A stretch of DNA of 64,000 nucleotides from Azoarcus sp. DD4 (GCF_006496635.1 NZ_CP022958.1:2542001-2606000), one strand, 5' to 3'. Positions 34,061 to 42,758 are shown, numbered from the stretch's first letter. Program-made: numbers and translations. The notes: generated from the sequence alone by a model not told the origin.

Positions 34061-34074
34061 GACCGCAGCTGACC

Positions 34075-34857
34075 TTACTGAACCTTGGCCTTGTTGCGCA
34101 GGTCGAGGATGTGCTTTTCGACCTTCTGTTGTTGCAGGCGTTGCTGCAGTTGCGGCTTCACCTCGTCGAACGGCGGCGCCTTCAGTTCGCGCACGTCGTC
34201 GAGCTGGATCACGTGGTAGCCGTAGTCGCTCTTCACCGGCGTGGTGGTGTACTTGCCCTTTTCGAGCTTGACCATAGCGTCGGAGAACGGCTTCACGTAC
34301 ATGCCGGGATTGCTCCAGCCGAGCTCGCCGCCCTTGTCCTTGGAGCCAGGGTCGCGCGAATCCTTGGCCAGATCCTCGAACTTGGCACCGGTGCCGAGCT
34401 TGGTGATGATTTCCTTGGCCTGGTCTTCGGTCTCGACCAGCACGTGGCGCGGCTTGTATTCCTTGTCGCCCATGCGGCCCTTGATGCTGTCGTACTCTTT
34501 CTTGAGTTCTGCATCGGTGACCGGATTGTTCTTCACATAGTCCTGCAGGTAGGCGCGAATCAGGATGGCTTGCTTCGCCATGTCCATCTGGGCCTGGATA
34601 TCGGTCTTCTTTTCCAGCCCCTTCTTGGCTGCTTCCTGGCTGAGAACTTCGCGGCGGATCAGCTCTTCGCGGACCGCGTCGCGCAGTTGCGGGCTTTCGG
34701 GCGCGCCTTGCGCACGTTGCTCGGCAAGCATCGCCTCGCCACGCGCCGCCGGGATTGCGACACCATTCACGGTGACGGTCGCGTCGGCCGCATAGGTGCC
34801 GTGAGTCAGGAAGCCGGCAAGCAAGGCGATGGCGAGGCGGCTCGGGAATCGTTTCAT
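34075..34857 (-). CDS. Peptidyl-prolyl cis-trans isomerase (parvulin/SurA-PpiC type), periplasmic
   Basis: A 260-residue chaperone. The signal peptide MKRFPSRLAIALLAGFLTHGTYAADA is cleaved near AYA-AD. A SurA-N-like helical region (about 30-135) is followed by one rotamase domain (about 135-230) with KPRHVLVETEDQAKEII and GGELGWSNPGMYVKPFSDAM. It assists folding of exported proteins. It is the last gene of the yciB-yciI-bolA-ppiC operon; its ATG overlaps the bolA stop. Confidence 0.92.
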   Translation of the reverse strand: MKRFPSRLAIALLAGFLTHGTYAADATVTVNGVAIPAARGEAMLAEQRAQGAPESPQLRDAVREELIRREVLSQEAAKKGLEKKTDIQAQMDMAKQAILIRAYLQDYVKNNPVTDAELKKEYDSIKGRMGDKEYKPRHVLVETEDQAKEIITKLGTGAKFEDLAKDSRDPGSKDKGGELGWSNPGMYVKPFSDAMVKLEKGKYTTTPVKSDYGYHVIQLDDVRELKAPPFDEVKPQLQQRLQQQKVEKHILDLRNKAKVQ

Positions 34858-35147
34858 CTGGGTTCCTTCTGGGTGGGTTGCATGCTGGCCTCGGCGGCCG
34901 TTTGTGCGCGGATGGCGAGCGCGTGAATTTCGCTCTTCATCATGTCGTCAAGCGCGCTGTAAATCATCCGGTGGCGAGCCACCGTGTTCTTGCCCTCGAA
35001 GGCGTTCGAGACGATAGAGAGCGTGTAGTGTCCGCCGTTGCCGGCGCCAGCATGGCCCGCGTGCAGGGCGCTGTCGTCCTCGATCTCGACAGAGTCGGGC
35101 GCGAGAGCGGCGACGAGCTTGGAACGCATGCGGTCCATGATGCTCAA
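34854..35147 (-). CDS. bolA: BolA-family protein
   Basis: A 97-residue protein with the BolA signature: DSVEIEDDSALHAGHAG, then HYTLSIVSNAFEGKNTVARHRMIYSALDDMM. BolA proteins bind monothiol glutaredoxins and Fe-S clusters and have been linked to transcription and stress morphology. A TTG at 35147, overlapping the yciI stop and with AAGG about 7 nt upstream, is taken as start; an ATG at 35138 lacks a well-placed ribosome site. It is co-directional with yciI and ppiC. Confidence 0.93.
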   Translation of the reverse strand: MSIMDRMRSKLVAALAPDSVEIEDDSALHAGHAGAGNGGHYTLSIVSNAFEGKNTVARHRMIYSALDDMMKSEIHALAIRAQTAAEASMQPTQKEPR

Positions 35148-35443
35148 GGAAACACCTTCTTGAAAGGGCGGACGATGGTGCGGGCGAACACGCCTTCCTT
35201 GACGTAAGGATCTTCTGCAAGCCAGGCCTCCGCTTCCGTCAGGGAGGCGAACTCCGCCACGATCAGGCTGCCGGCGAAGCCAGCAGGGCCAGGGTCGGGC
35301 GAGTCGATGGCGGGCATGGGGCCGCCTACGAGCAGGCGCCCCGTATCGCGCAGCGCCTCCAGGCGGGCGAGGTGCGCAGGGCGGACAGCCATGCGGGTGG
35401 TGAGACTATCGGGGGCGTCTTCGCCGATCAGTGCGTAGAACAT
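35144..35443 (-). CDS. YciI-family protein
   Basis: A 99-residue protein of the YciI (YCII) family: MFYALIGEDAPDSLTTRMAVRPAHLARLEAL, GRLLVGGPMPA, and GSLIVAEFASLTEAEAWLAEDPYVKEGVF. The fold is a ferredoxin-like dimer related to muconolactone isomerase; the conserved His/Asp pair suggests enzyme activity of unknown substrate. The ATG at 35443 overlaps the yciB stop, and the stop overlaps bolA. Confidence 0.9.
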   Translation of the reverse strand: MFYALIGEDAPDSLTTRMAVRPAHLARLEALRDTGRLLVGGPMPAIDSPDPGPAGFAGSLIVAEFASLTEAEAWLAEDPYVKEGVFARTIVRPFKKVFP

Positions 35444-36051
35444 TACTTGGCATCCTCTTCGAGATGTTTGGACAGGTAGAAGCCCTGACCGAGAACGAAG
35501 GCGAGCATCAGGCCCATGCCGCCGAACAGTTTGAAATTCACCCAGGTCTCTTCCGAGTATGCGTAGGCCACATAGAGGTTGATGAAGCCCATCGCGACGA
35601 AAAATGCCGCCCAGGCCAGGTTGAGGCGTTCCCATACCAGGTTCGGCAAATGGATCTGCGCTTCCAGCATCTTGCGGATCAGATTGCGCTTGAACAGCAG
35701 CGCAGAGCCGCCGAGAACGCCGGCGAACAACCAGTAGAGCGCGGTCGGCTTCCACTTGATGAAGGTCGGATTGTGGAAGAACAGGGTCGCGCCGCCGAAG
35801 ACGATGATGATGACAAGGCTGACCCACAGCATTTTGTCCACCTTGCGATGGCGCAGCCATACGACGGTGATCTGCGCGACGGTTGCGAGAATGGCGACCG
35901 CCGTGGCGATCAGGATCGGCGCCTGGCTGAGGGCGATTCCATCACCCAGCCAGTGCGACGCGAACTGATGTGAGGCTTCGGGAGCGCCGCCAGCGAACTT
36001 GTAGGCGGCAAAGAATAGGATGACCGGTAGCAGGTCGAACAAGAATTTCAT
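35443..36051 (-). CDS. yciB: Inner membrane septation protein A (YciB/IspZ)
   Basis: A 202-residue inner-membrane protein with about five helices. It begins MKFLFDLLPVILFFAAYKFAG and has WKPTALYWLFAGVLGGSALLFKRNLIRKML, WERLNLAWAAFFVAMGFINLYVAYAYSEETWVNFKLFGG and a short acidic tail. YciB is connected to cell-envelope assembly and division in enterobacteria. It is the first gene of the yciB-yciI-bolA-ppiC operon, whose joints all overlap. Confidence 0.93.
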   Translation of the reverse strand: MKFLFDLLPVILFFAAYKFAGGAPEASHQFASHWLGDGIALSQAPILIATAVAILATVAQITVVWLRHRKVDKMLWVSLVIIIVFGGATLFFHNPTFIKWKPTALYWLFAGVLGGSALLFKRNLIRKMLEAQIHLPNLVWERLNLAWAAFFVAMGFINLYVAYAYSEETWVNFKLFGGMGLMLAFVLGQGFYLSKHLEEDAK

Positions 36052-36105
36052 GCGCTGGGATTATAGCGAGTAACGCGGAATGGCGACGGGCCGGCGCGGT
36101 CGGCA

Positions 36106-36522
36106 TCAGGCCGGTTCAGAGCGATTGCGCATGTGATTGGCCAGGTTGGCAAAGGACTCGTGCAAGCGCGTCCGCAAAGCCTCTTCAGTGACGATTTCGT
36201 CGAGCGCCTGGCTCATGCAGGTCATCCACTGATCGCGTTCCGAGACGCCGATCGAGAATGGCAGGTGACGTGCGCGCAGGAAGGGCGGACCGTAGCGTTC
36301 GACGTAAAGGTCCGGACCGCCCAACCAGCCGGTGAGGAACAGGAAGAGCTTCTCTTCCGAGCCGGAAAGGTCTTCCGCGTGCATCTTGCGGATGCCCCAG
36401 GTCTCGGGCAACTCATCCATCAGTTGATAGAAGCGCCGGACGAGCGCGCGAACTGCGGCTTCTCCGCCTATCTGCAAATAGGGAGTCACGACGGGTAGGG
36501 GGGAAGTGTTTTCAGTTTGCAT
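36106..36522 (-). CDS. Group II truncated haemoglobin
   Basis: A 138-residue truncated haemoglobin. IGGEAAVRALVRRFYQLMDELPETWGIRKMH and KLFLFLTGWLGGPDLYVERYGPPFLRARHLPFSIG show the shortened globin fold, with the proximal His in RARHLPFSIG and the group II Trp-rich features. Likely roles are oxygen or NO chemistry. It is separated from yciB by about 55 bp and from the sensor kinase gene by about 150 bp, all on the minus strand. Confidence 0.9.
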   Translation of the reverse strand: MQTENTSPLPVVTPYLQIGGEAAVRALVRRFYQLMDELPETWGIRKMHAEDLSGSEEKLFLFLTGWLGGPDLYVERYGPPFLRARHLPFSIGVSERDQWMTCMSQALDEIVTEEALRTRLHESFANLANHMRNRSEPA

Positions 36523-36674
36523 GACGGTTCGGGGTGAAGGCTTCGCATTCGTTACAGAGCTTGGCCGGAAGGGCTACGCCGGTGTGGTCACGCTCGCGCA
36601 GATTGAAATTGTCCATCAATTCGATGACCGCTACGCGGCAACGTCTTCGTCGCGGCGCTGCCGGCAGGCAACGA

Positions 36675-38090
36675 TCAGTGTTCGATCTCTGATACGCGCT
36701 GGGCCTCGGGCGGGCTTGTCGTTGTGCTGCCAAGCGGCAGGCAGAGTATCGCACGCAACCCTCCGCCTTCACGCGGCAGCAGATCGAGCCGGCCGTGATG
36801 CGAGCGCATGATGCGCTCGATGATGGCAAGGCCCAGTCCGGCGCCCTTGGTGTTGCTGCGGGCAGTTTCCAGGCGGGTGAAGGGGTGGCGCAGGCGTTCG
36901 ACCTCGCTTTCCGGGATGCCGGGGCCGCAATCGGCGACTTCGATGCGGGCCTCGTTGCCCTCCGCGCCGACCGAGATGTCGAGTGGTTTATCTTCTCCAG
37001 CATAGCGTAGTGCATTGTCGATGAGGTTGGCGAGTGCGCGTCGCAGGGGCAGGGCTCTGCCCGGCGCGATCAGGGAATCCGGTGCCTGGATCGAGAGCTG
37101 GCAACCGCGCATGCGGTAGGGTTCGCACAGGCTGGTGACGAGTTCGGCGAGATCCAGCGGCTGTAACGGCTCCTGCGGTGCGCCACGGCCGAAATCGAGG
37201 AACTGGCCGATGATACGGTCCATTTCCTCGATATCGGCCACCATTGCGCCGATCTCGTCATCGGGTGCGCCCGACATTTCGATCCCGAGTCTCAGGCGGG
37301 CCAGAGGTGTGCGCAGGTCGTGGGACACGCCGGCGAGGATCAAGGCTCGATCGGCATCTGTTCGCGCGAGATCTCCCGTCATCTGATTGAATGCGCGTGC
37401 AACGATCGCGATTTCCTGCGGGCCCGCCTCGACGAGCCGCGGCGGAGTCTGGCGACTGCCGACCAGACGGGCGGCCTTAGCCAGTTGCCTCAGCGGCGAG
37501 CCGATGCGGGAGACGATCAGGTAGGCGCCGAGCAAGGCTGCGAACAGTGCCGCGCTGCCCCAGGCCAGCCATTCCAGGGCGTGAGGTTTTTCGAGCCGGT
37601 CCTGCGGCAGCATCACCCAGTACTCGTCCTTGTCGGCTGGGTCGAGCTGGAAACTCACCCAGAAACCGTCGAGACTCTTCCAGCGCGCCGCGAAACGGGT
37701 GTCCTCGCCAAGTTGCCGGCGCACCTCGTCGACCAGCAGCCGCATCGGTCGGGTGTCGGGCAGAGGTTCGGTCTCGTCGCTCTTCTCGGCCGGGTAGATT
37801 CGGATGCCCTCGAGCGCGGCGAGCTCGATCAACAGTTCGGTACGTCTGCTGGCTTCGGCGTTGATAAGCGCGGTGCGAGTCAGGTTGACGACACTGACGA
37901 CCATTTGGGCGAGGTCGCGGGCGCGGGGCGGTTCCTCGAAGTAGCGGAAAATCTGCGACCAGGTTGCCAGCGCGAAGGTGAGCAACAGTGCAATAAGCAG
38001 GAAGGTCTGCCACAAGAGCGTGCGCGGCAGCCATCCGGAAACGAAACGGCCCAGTGCGCGCACCCTGCGGAAGGTAATCGGACGAGCCAC
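36675..38090 (-). CDS. EnvZ-like sensor histidine kinase
   Basis: A 471-residue inner-membrane kinase. TM1 is LLWQTFLLIALLLTFALATW (about 20-40) and TM2 is WLAWGSAALFAALLGAYLIV (about 165-185), with a periplasmic domain between. A HAMP region is followed by the phosphoacceptor His in AGVSHDLRTPLARL (near residue 256). The ATPase domain has NLIDNALRYAG (N box), DCGPGIP, and GLGLAIIERI. A GTG at 38090, 7 nt after the regulator stop, is the likely start; the longer reading enters the regulator gene. Confidence 0.9.
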   Translation of the reverse strand: MARPITFRRVRALGRFVSGWLPRTLLWQTFLLIALLLTFALATWSQIFRYFEEPPRARDLAQMVVSVVNLTRTALINAEASRRTELLIELAALEGIRIYPAEKSDETEPLPDTRPMRLLVDEVRRQLGEDTRFAARWKSLDGFWVSFQLDPADKDEYWVMLPQDRLEKPHALEWLAWGSAALFAALLGAYLIVSRIGSPLRQLAKAARLVGSRQTPPRLVEAGPQEIAIVARAFNQMTGDLARTDADRALILAGVSHDLRTPLARLRLGIEMSGAPDDEIGAMVADIEEMDRIIGQFLDFGRGAPQEPLQPLDLAELVTSLCEPYRMRGCQLSIQAPDSLIAPGRALPLRRALANLIDNALRYAGEDKPLDISVGAEGNEARIEVADCGPGIPESEVERLRHPFTRLETARSNTKGAGLGLAIIERIMRSHHGRLDLLPREGGGLRAILCLPLGSTTTSPPEAQRVSEIEH

Positions 38091-38097
38091 TGCGGGC

Positions 38098-38835
38098 TTA
38101 CTCGTCCTCGGCGGGCTTGCTGTCGTCCGGCACGAAAACGTAGCCGAAGCCCCAGACTGTCTGGATGTAGCGGGGTTTGGCCGGATCATCCTCGACCAGC
38201 TTGCGCAGGCGGGACACCTGTACGTCGATCGCACGATCGAAAACGCCGTACTCGCGGCCGCGTGCGAGCTCCATCAGCTTGTCACGGGACAGCGGCTGGC
38301 GGGGGTGCTGCAGCAGTACCTTGAGCAGGGAGAATTCACCGGTCGTGAGCTGGATTTCCTCGCCGTCGCGGGTAAGGGCGCGTGTGCCGAGATTGACGCG
38401 CACCCGCCCGAACACGACAATTTCGTCTTCCGGTGTCGGTGCGCCCGGCAGCGAGTGGGGCTGGCGGCGCATCACGGCCTGGATCCGGGCCACAAGCTCG
38501 CGCGGGTTGAAGGGCTTGGGAAGGTAATCGTCGGCTCCCATCTCAAGGCCGACGATGCGGTCGACGTCATCGCCCTTCGCAGTGAGCATGATGATGGGGA
38601 TGTGGTTTTCGGCTGCACGCAGGCGCCGGCAGATCGCCAGGCCGTCCTCGCCGGGCAGCATCAGGTCGAGTACGATGAGGTCGAAGTGCTCGCGGTGCAG
38701 CGAGCGGTCCATCATCGGTGCGTCTACGACTGCCTTCACGGCAAATCCCTGCTCCTGCAGGTAACGGGACAACAGGTCGCGCAGGCGCGCATCGTCGTCC
38801 ACCAGTAGAACCCGGTATCGTGTTTTTGTGTTCAT
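38098..38835 (-). CDS. ompR: OmpR-like response regulator
   Basis: A 245-residue OmpR/PhoB-type regulator. Acidic residues in LLVDDDARLR and the phospho-acceptor Asp57 in FDLIVLDLMLP mark the receiver, with the conserved Lys in GADDYLPKPFNPREL. The winged-helix DNA-binding domain (about 140-240) has YGVFDRAIDVQVSRLRKLVEDDPAKPRYIQTVWGFGYVF. It is the first gene of the pair with the kinase. The ATG at 38835 gives MNTKTRYRVLLVDDD. The OmpR name follows the EnvZ-like partner; the target genes are not known. Confidence 0.88.
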   Translation of the reverse strand: MNTKTRYRVLLVDDDARLRDLLSRYLQEQGFAVKAVVDAPMMDRSLHREHFDLIVLDLMLPGEDGLAICRRLRAAENHIPIIMLTAKGDDVDRIVGLEMGADDYLPKPFNPRELVARIQAVMRRQPHSLPGAPTPEDEIVVFGRVRVNLGTRALTRDGEEIQLTTGEFSLLKVLLQHPRQPLSRDKLMELARGREYGVFDRAIDVQVSRLRKLVEDDPAKPRYIQTVWGFGYVFVPDDSKPAEDE

Positions 38836-38909
38836 GGCGCGCATCGTAGCCGCGAGGCCGCAGGAATGCCAAGAGCGGACAGTGCTGCGATGGAGAGCTC
38901 CGGGTAACG

Positions 38910-38951
38910 CTTCGTAAGGAGTGCTCGGAAGGGCAATATCCCCTTACAAAG
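38910..38951. promoter_or_regulatory. Inverted repeat in the ompR / small secreted protein gap
   Basis: CTTCGTAAGGAG (38910-38921) and CCCCTTACAAAG (38940-38951) are inverted copies matching at 10 of 12 positions, with an 18-bp spacer. It lies 75-116 bp upstream of ompR and 160-200 bp upstream of the secreted-protein gene. An operator for the adjacent regulator is plausible but not shown. Confidence 0.45.
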
Positions 38952-39068
38952 CAAGGCGCTCGCGTGATGAATTTGCCACCTTCCAGACCGGATTGCCGTT
39001 ATTTTTCACGGGTCGGAAACCGTTCGGTAGCCGCGTTGCAAAGTCGGGATTGTTTCATGAACACGTCA

Positions 39069-39097
39069 CCTGTCGAAAGAGGTGCTTCCTGTCGAAA
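39069..39097 (+). repeat. Direct repeat CCTGTCGAAA in leader of the small secreted protein gene
   Basis: The 10-mer CCTGTCGAAA occurs at 39069-39078 and 39088-39097, 19 bp apart and 17 bp before the ATG of the downstream gene. Two turns of the helix separate the copies, as for tandem binding of an OmpR-type dimer, but position so near the start also allows an RNA-level role or chance. Confidence 0.4.
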
Positions 39098-39113
39098 CGG
39101 GGAGCATGGAACC

Positions 39114-39401
39114 ATGCGCTCCCGCCTGCTGGCTGGAGCGGTCCTATTGTTGGCGGGCGCTTTTCCGGCAATGGGCCAGGCTCAGAACCAGGCATTGCTC
39201 GATGACCTTGCTCATCCACCGGCTGAAATGCGTCGGGCCGAGTTGCGCCGTGCGCTGGCCCACGGTGCGGAAAGTCCGTTTGCGGCCAACGATCGCCGCA
39301 AGCTCAGCGATGCCGAACGCGATGCCTTGCACCGTGATCTGCGCAACGCGATGCGCGGTGCGTATCGGGACGGCGAAAAGCGCGCACGCGACGCAAACTG
39401 A
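39114..39401 (+). CDS. Small secreted protein of unknown function
   Basis: A 95-residue protein. The signal peptide MRSRLLAGAVLLLAGAFPAMGQA is followed by a short helical, arginine-rich domain: MRRAELRRALAHGAES, then KLSDAERDALHRDLRNAMRGAYRDGEKRARD. No family is recognised. GGGGAG lies about 9 nt before the ATG at 39114, which favours this start over longer readings. It is divergent from the ompR/envZ-like pair and has repeats in its upstream region, so it may be under its control. Confidence 0.7.
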   Translation: MRSRLLAGAVLLLAGAFPAMGQAQNQALLDDLAHPPAEMRRAELRRALAHGAESPFAANDRRKLSDAERDALHRDLRNAMRGAYRDGEKRARDAN

Positions 39402-39457
39402 AATGCGGCGGGTGTGCCCGCGCCGCCGGACGGCGTCCCCGGTAGAATGGCGGAACC

Positions 39458-40147
39458 ATGAAAGTTCTCGCCATCGAAACATCCTGCGAACACGCAAGCA
39501 TCGCCTTGCTGTCGGCAGGAGAAGTTCTTGAGCGTACCCTTGAAGGGCACGCCAACCATTCCGAAAAGATTCTTGCCGAGATCGCTCGTCTGCTTGCCGA
39601 TAGTGGCATCGCGGTGGGGCAGCTCGATGCGCTGGCGTTCGGCAGCGGTCCGGGCGCGTTCACCGGGCTGCGGCTTGCCTGCGGCGTAGTCCAGGGCTTG
39701 GCGCTTGGTTCCGGCGTCGGGATTGCCTCAGTCAGCAGCCTTGCAGCCCTTGCGCTGCAGGCGCCGGCCGGACGTGTGATGGCAGCTACCGACGCGCGGA
39801 TGAGTGAGGTCTACCACTGTGCCTTCGAACTGCGTGACGGTATGCCGATCGCCTGTTCGGAGATGGCTTGCTGCGCACCGGAACAAGTGCTCCTGCCTGA
39901 CGGCGACTGGTTCGCCATCGGTTCCGCTTTTGCCGCCTACGACGCCGAACTGACTCGCCGGCTGTCCGGACGCTGGTCCGGTGTGGCAGCTGCAGCAGTA
40001 CCGCGCGCAGGTGACGTGGCCCGGCTTGCGACGCGGCAGGTGGGCGATGGCCTGCTGCTTCCGCCGGAGCGGGCGGTGCCGCTTTATGTCCGGGATAAGG
40101 TGGCCTTGACGACGGCCGAACGCTTGGCACGTGGAGGCAAGGCTTGA
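39458..40147 (+). CDS. tsaB: tRNA threonylcarbamoyladenosine biosynthesis protein TsaB
   Basis: TsaB partners TsaD and TsaE in making the t6A modification of tRNAs reading ANN codons. The 229-residue sequence has the ASKHA N-terminus KVLAIETSCEHASIALL, HANHSEKILAEIARLL, and ALAFGSGPGAFTGLRLACGVVQGLA. The DARMSEVYHC segment near residue 110 is typical. A TAGAAT-like hexamer precedes the ATG by about 10 nt. The stop overlaps the next start (TTGA). Confidence 0.95.
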   Translation: MKVLAIETSCEHASIALLSAGEVLERTLEGHANHSEKILAEIARLLADSGIAVGQLDALAFGSGPGAFTGLRLACGVVQGLALGSGVGIASVSSLAALALQAPAGRVMAATDARMSEVYHCAFELRDGMPIACSEMACCAPEQVLLPDGDWFAIGSAFAAYDAELTRRLSGRWSGVAAAAVPRAGDVARLATRQVGDGLLLPPERAVPLYVRDKVALTTAERLARGGKA

Positions 40148-40599
40148 ACTGCGTGGCCGTACCCGTGTTCCTGCCGATGACCGAGGCCGATCTCGATTGG
40201 GTCGTAGCGCAGGAGCGCGAGTTGCATCCGTTCCCGTGGACGCGGGGCAATTTTGCCGATTCCCTCAGCGCCGGTTATTCCGCCTGGATCATGCAGGTCG
40301 ATGGGGAACGTGCAGGTTACGCTGTGGTGTTGATGGTGATGGACGAGGCGCATCTGCTCAACATCAGCATCGTCAGGCATTGTCAGGGGAAGGGCTTGGG
40401 GCGCTTCTTGCTCGATTTCGTGGCGGACACCGGCAGGCAGCGCGGTGCTGACCAGCTTTTCCTCGAGGTCAGACCGTCGAATGCTGCGGCACTGGCGCTC
40501 TATGCCGCGACCGGATTTCAGCCCATCGGACGGCGCAAGGCCTATTACCCGGCGGCCGAGGGGCGCGAGGACGCGATCGTGATGAGGAAGGACCTGTGA
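40144..40599 (+). CDS. rimI: Ribosomal protein S18 alanine N-acetyltransferase
   Basis: A 151-residue GNAT acetyltransferase. It has MTEADLDWVVAQERELHPFPWTRGNFADSLSAGY, LLNISIVRHCQGKGLGRFLLDFV (the acetyl-CoA-binding RxxGxG/A), and FLEVRPSNAAALALYAATGFQPIGRRKAYY, the RimI-specific segment. It acetylates the N-terminal alanine of ribosomal protein S18. A TTG at 40144 overlapping the tsaB stop is used as start; the ATG at about 40177 would shorten it. The pairing of rimI with tsaB is common. Confidence 0.9.
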   Translation: MNCVAVPVFLPMTEADLDWVVAQERELHPFPWTRGNFADSLSAGYSAWIMQVDGERAGYAVVLMVMDEAHLLNISIVRHCQGKGLGRFLLDFVADTGRQRGADQLFLEVRPSNAAALALYAATGFQPIGRRKAYYPAAEGREDAIVMRKDL

Positions 40600-41480
40600 T
40601 GGCCGCGGCATCGCGGCACAACTCGGTGTTGCGCGAGATGGGGCTGGGCCCGATCTGGCGCCTGCGTACCGCCAACGACGTGGCCGATGCGGAGGTGGCC
40701 ACCGTGGTGGAAGTGGTCTCGGCACCTGACGAGCCGCGGCAGGCCAATCCGGAAATGCCCTCACCGTTACCGGCAGTGTGCGCCCCGCGCCCTGCCGGGA
40801 CGCTGTCCGCGGCGCGTCCCCAGCGTGCAAGCGTCGAGCCGGCTGGTGCAATGGCTCCGGCCATTCAGGACCGGAAGACTCCCATGGTCGATGCGGGCAG
40901 GGCTGCGCGCATTGCGACACTGGAATGGGACGCGCTGGAAGAGGACATCCGTGGCTGCAAGGCCTGCTCGCTGTGCGAGCGCCGCAAGCAGGCCGTCCCC
41001 GGGGTCGGCGACCGCCGCGCCGAACTCATGCTGGTGGGCGAAGGACCAGGGGCCGAGGAGGATCAGCGTGGCGAACCCTTTGTCGGCCAGGCAGGCAAGT
41101 TGCTGGACAACATGCTGACAGCCATCGGGCTCAAGCGGGGTGAGGGCGTGTACATCGCAAACGCGGTCAAGTGCCGCCCGCCTCATAACCGCACGCCGGA
41201 AACCGGGGAAATTGCCGCCTGCCTCCCTTACCTGGAGCGGCAGATTGCGCTGGTGAGGCCGCGCCTGCTGGTCGCGCTCGGCCGTCCGGCCGCACAGGCC
41301 TTGCTGGCGTCGGAGGTCAGCATAGGCGCGGCGCGGGGCAAGCGTTTCGAACGCGGCGAGGTGCCGGTCGTGGTCACCTACCATCCGGCCTATCTGTTGC
41401 GCAATCCGCAAGACAAGGCCAAAGCCTGGGAAGACCTGTGCTTCGTGCGACGGACGCTGGAAACTTCAGCGAAGGGCTGA
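40599..41480 (+). CDS. Uracil-DNA glycosylase, family 4/5-like
   Basis: A 293-residue Fe-S uracil-DNA glycosylase that removes uracil from DNA. Residues 1-105 are a low-complexity, Pro/Ala-rich extension. The catalytic domain begins RGCKACSLCERRKQAVPGVGD, with the first cluster cysteines. It then has ELMLVGEGPGAEEDQRGEPFVGQAGKLLDNML, a NAVKCRPPHNRTP segment and VVTYHPAYLLRNP. The N-terminal extension, often labelled SPO1 DNA polymerase-related, is usual in Betaproteobacteria. ATG 40599 overlaps the rimI stop (TGATG). Confidence 0.9.
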   Translation: MAAASRHNSVLREMGLGPIWRLRTANDVADAEVATVVEVVSAPDEPRQANPEMPSPLPAVCAPRPAGTLSAARPQRASVEPAGAMAPAIQDRKTPMVDAGRAARIATLEWDALEEDIRGCKACSLCERRKQAVPGVGDRRAELMLVGEGPGAEEDQRGEPFVGQAGKLLDNMLTAIGLKRGEGVYIANAVKCRPPHNRTPETGEIAACLPYLERQIALVRPRLLVALGRPAAQALLASEVSIGAARGKRFERGEVPVVVTYHPAYLLRNPQDKAKAWEDLCFVRRTLETSAKG

Positions 41481-41507
41481 GTCGCCCCGCAACTGCCGGC
41501 TGAGTCT

Positions 41508-42758
41508 TCAGTGGGCGCGATCGTCGAGCAAGGCAACGGAGTCGAAGCTGCGCTGGTTGGCCTCGTGGCGTTGCTTCACCAGGAACATCGATCCGGCAAC
41601 GAAGAAGCCGAACAGCAGGATCACGGTGTTGATCGACAGCCCGAACATGATCAGCAGGGCGTAGCCGCCAGTCATCACCAGGATGGACAGGTTCTCGTTG
41701 AAGTTCTGCACGGCGATGGAGTGACCCGCACCCATCAGGATGTGCCCGCGATGCTGCAGCAGCGCGTTCATCGGCACGACGAAGAAGCCGGCCAGTGCCC
41801 CTACCACTACCATCAGCAGCATCGCTACGGCGCGGTCGGTCACCGCGATCATCACCAGCACGGCAAAACCCATGGCGATGCCGAGCGGGATGACGAGCAC
41901 CGCACGCCGCAGGGTGATGAAGCGTGCGGCAAGCACCGAACCCACTGCGATGCCTATGGCGACCACGCCTTGCAGCATCGACGCTTCGGACAGATTGAGG
42001 CCGAGGTTGTGTTCGGCCCACTTGATCACGATGAACTGCAGGGTGGCGCCGGCACCCCAGAAGAGCGTGGTGACGGCCAGCGAGATCTGGCCGAGCTTGT
42101 CGCGCCACAGCAGCTTCAGGCAGTGGTTGAAGTCGTGCATCAGGTAGAGCGGATTACGCTTGAGCGGCTTGTGATCGACGCCGGTGTCCGGAATGTAGAT
42201 GTTGAAGGCGGCGGCCATCAGATAAAGGAAGCCGATCACCAGTACCGCGGCCTCGAAGGGCGAGGACACCAGCGGCAACTGCAAGGAGCCGAGCCAGGCC
42301 GCGACGTCGCTGCGGATGAGCACGCCGCCCAGTACCGTGCCGACGATGATGGCGCCGACGGTCAGGCCTTCGATCCAGCCATTGGCGACCACCAACAGGC
42401 GGTGCGGAAGGTATTCGGTGAGGATGCCGTACTTGGCCGGCGAGTAGGCGGCGGCGCCGAGCCCGATGACGGCATAGGCCAGTAGCGGATGTGCGCCGAG
42501 GAAAAGCATCAGGCAGCCGCCGATCTTGATGGTGTTGCTGATCAGCATCACCCGCCACTTGGGCATCGAGTCGGCGAAGGCGCCGACGAAGGCGGCAAGC
42601 GCGACGTAGGAAACGGTGAAGAAGAGCTTCAGCAGCGGTTCGTATTCCGCTGGGGAGGCCATGTCCCGTAGCAGGGCGATGGCAACGATGAGCAGGGCAT
42701 TGTCGGCGAGCGCAGAGCAGAACTGCGCGGCCATGATGATGTAGAAGCCAAGCGGCAT
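41508..42758 (-). CDS. lplT: Lysophospholipid transporter LplT (MFS-type)
   Basis: A 416-residue inner-membrane flippase with about 12 helices. It starts MPLGFYIIMAAQFCSALADNALLIVAIALL. The loop LLKLFFTVSYVALAAFVGAFADSMPKWRVM and LGAAAYSPAKYGILTEYLPHRLLVVANGWIEG match LplT. It moves lysophosphatidylethanolamine across the inner membrane for re-acylation by Aas, which is not adjacent here. Transcription converges on the uracil-DNA glycosylase gene; the upstream region is shared with a LysR regulator. Confidence 0.88.
   Translation of the reverse strand: MPLGFYIIMAAQFCSALADNALLIVAIALLRDMASPAEYEPLLKLFFTVSYVALAAFVGAFADSMPKWRVMLISNTIKIGGCLMLFLGAHPLLAYAVIGLGAAAYSPAKYGILTEYLPHRLLVVANGWIEGLTVGAIIVGTVLGGVLIRSDVAAWLGSLQLPLVSSPFEAAVLVIGFLYLMAAAFNIYIPDTGVDHKPLKRNPLYLMHDFNHCLKLLWRDKLGQISLAVTTLFWGAGATLQFIVIKWAEHNLGLNLSEASMLQGVVAIGIAVGSVLAARFITLRRAVLVIPLGIAMGFAVLVMIAVTDRAVAMLLMVVVGALAGFFVVPMNALLQHRGHILMGAGHSIAVQNFNENLSILVMTGGYALLIMFGLSINTVILLFGFFVAGSMFLVKQRHEANQRSFDSVALLDDRAH

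Noticed and set aside
36512..36616. Short minus-strand reading frame MDNFNLRERDH...CNEC between the sensor kinase and globin genes
   Set aside because: It is 34 codons, overlaps the globin start codon, and has no well-placed ribosome site. The CNEC pair is suggestive but not enough to call a gene.
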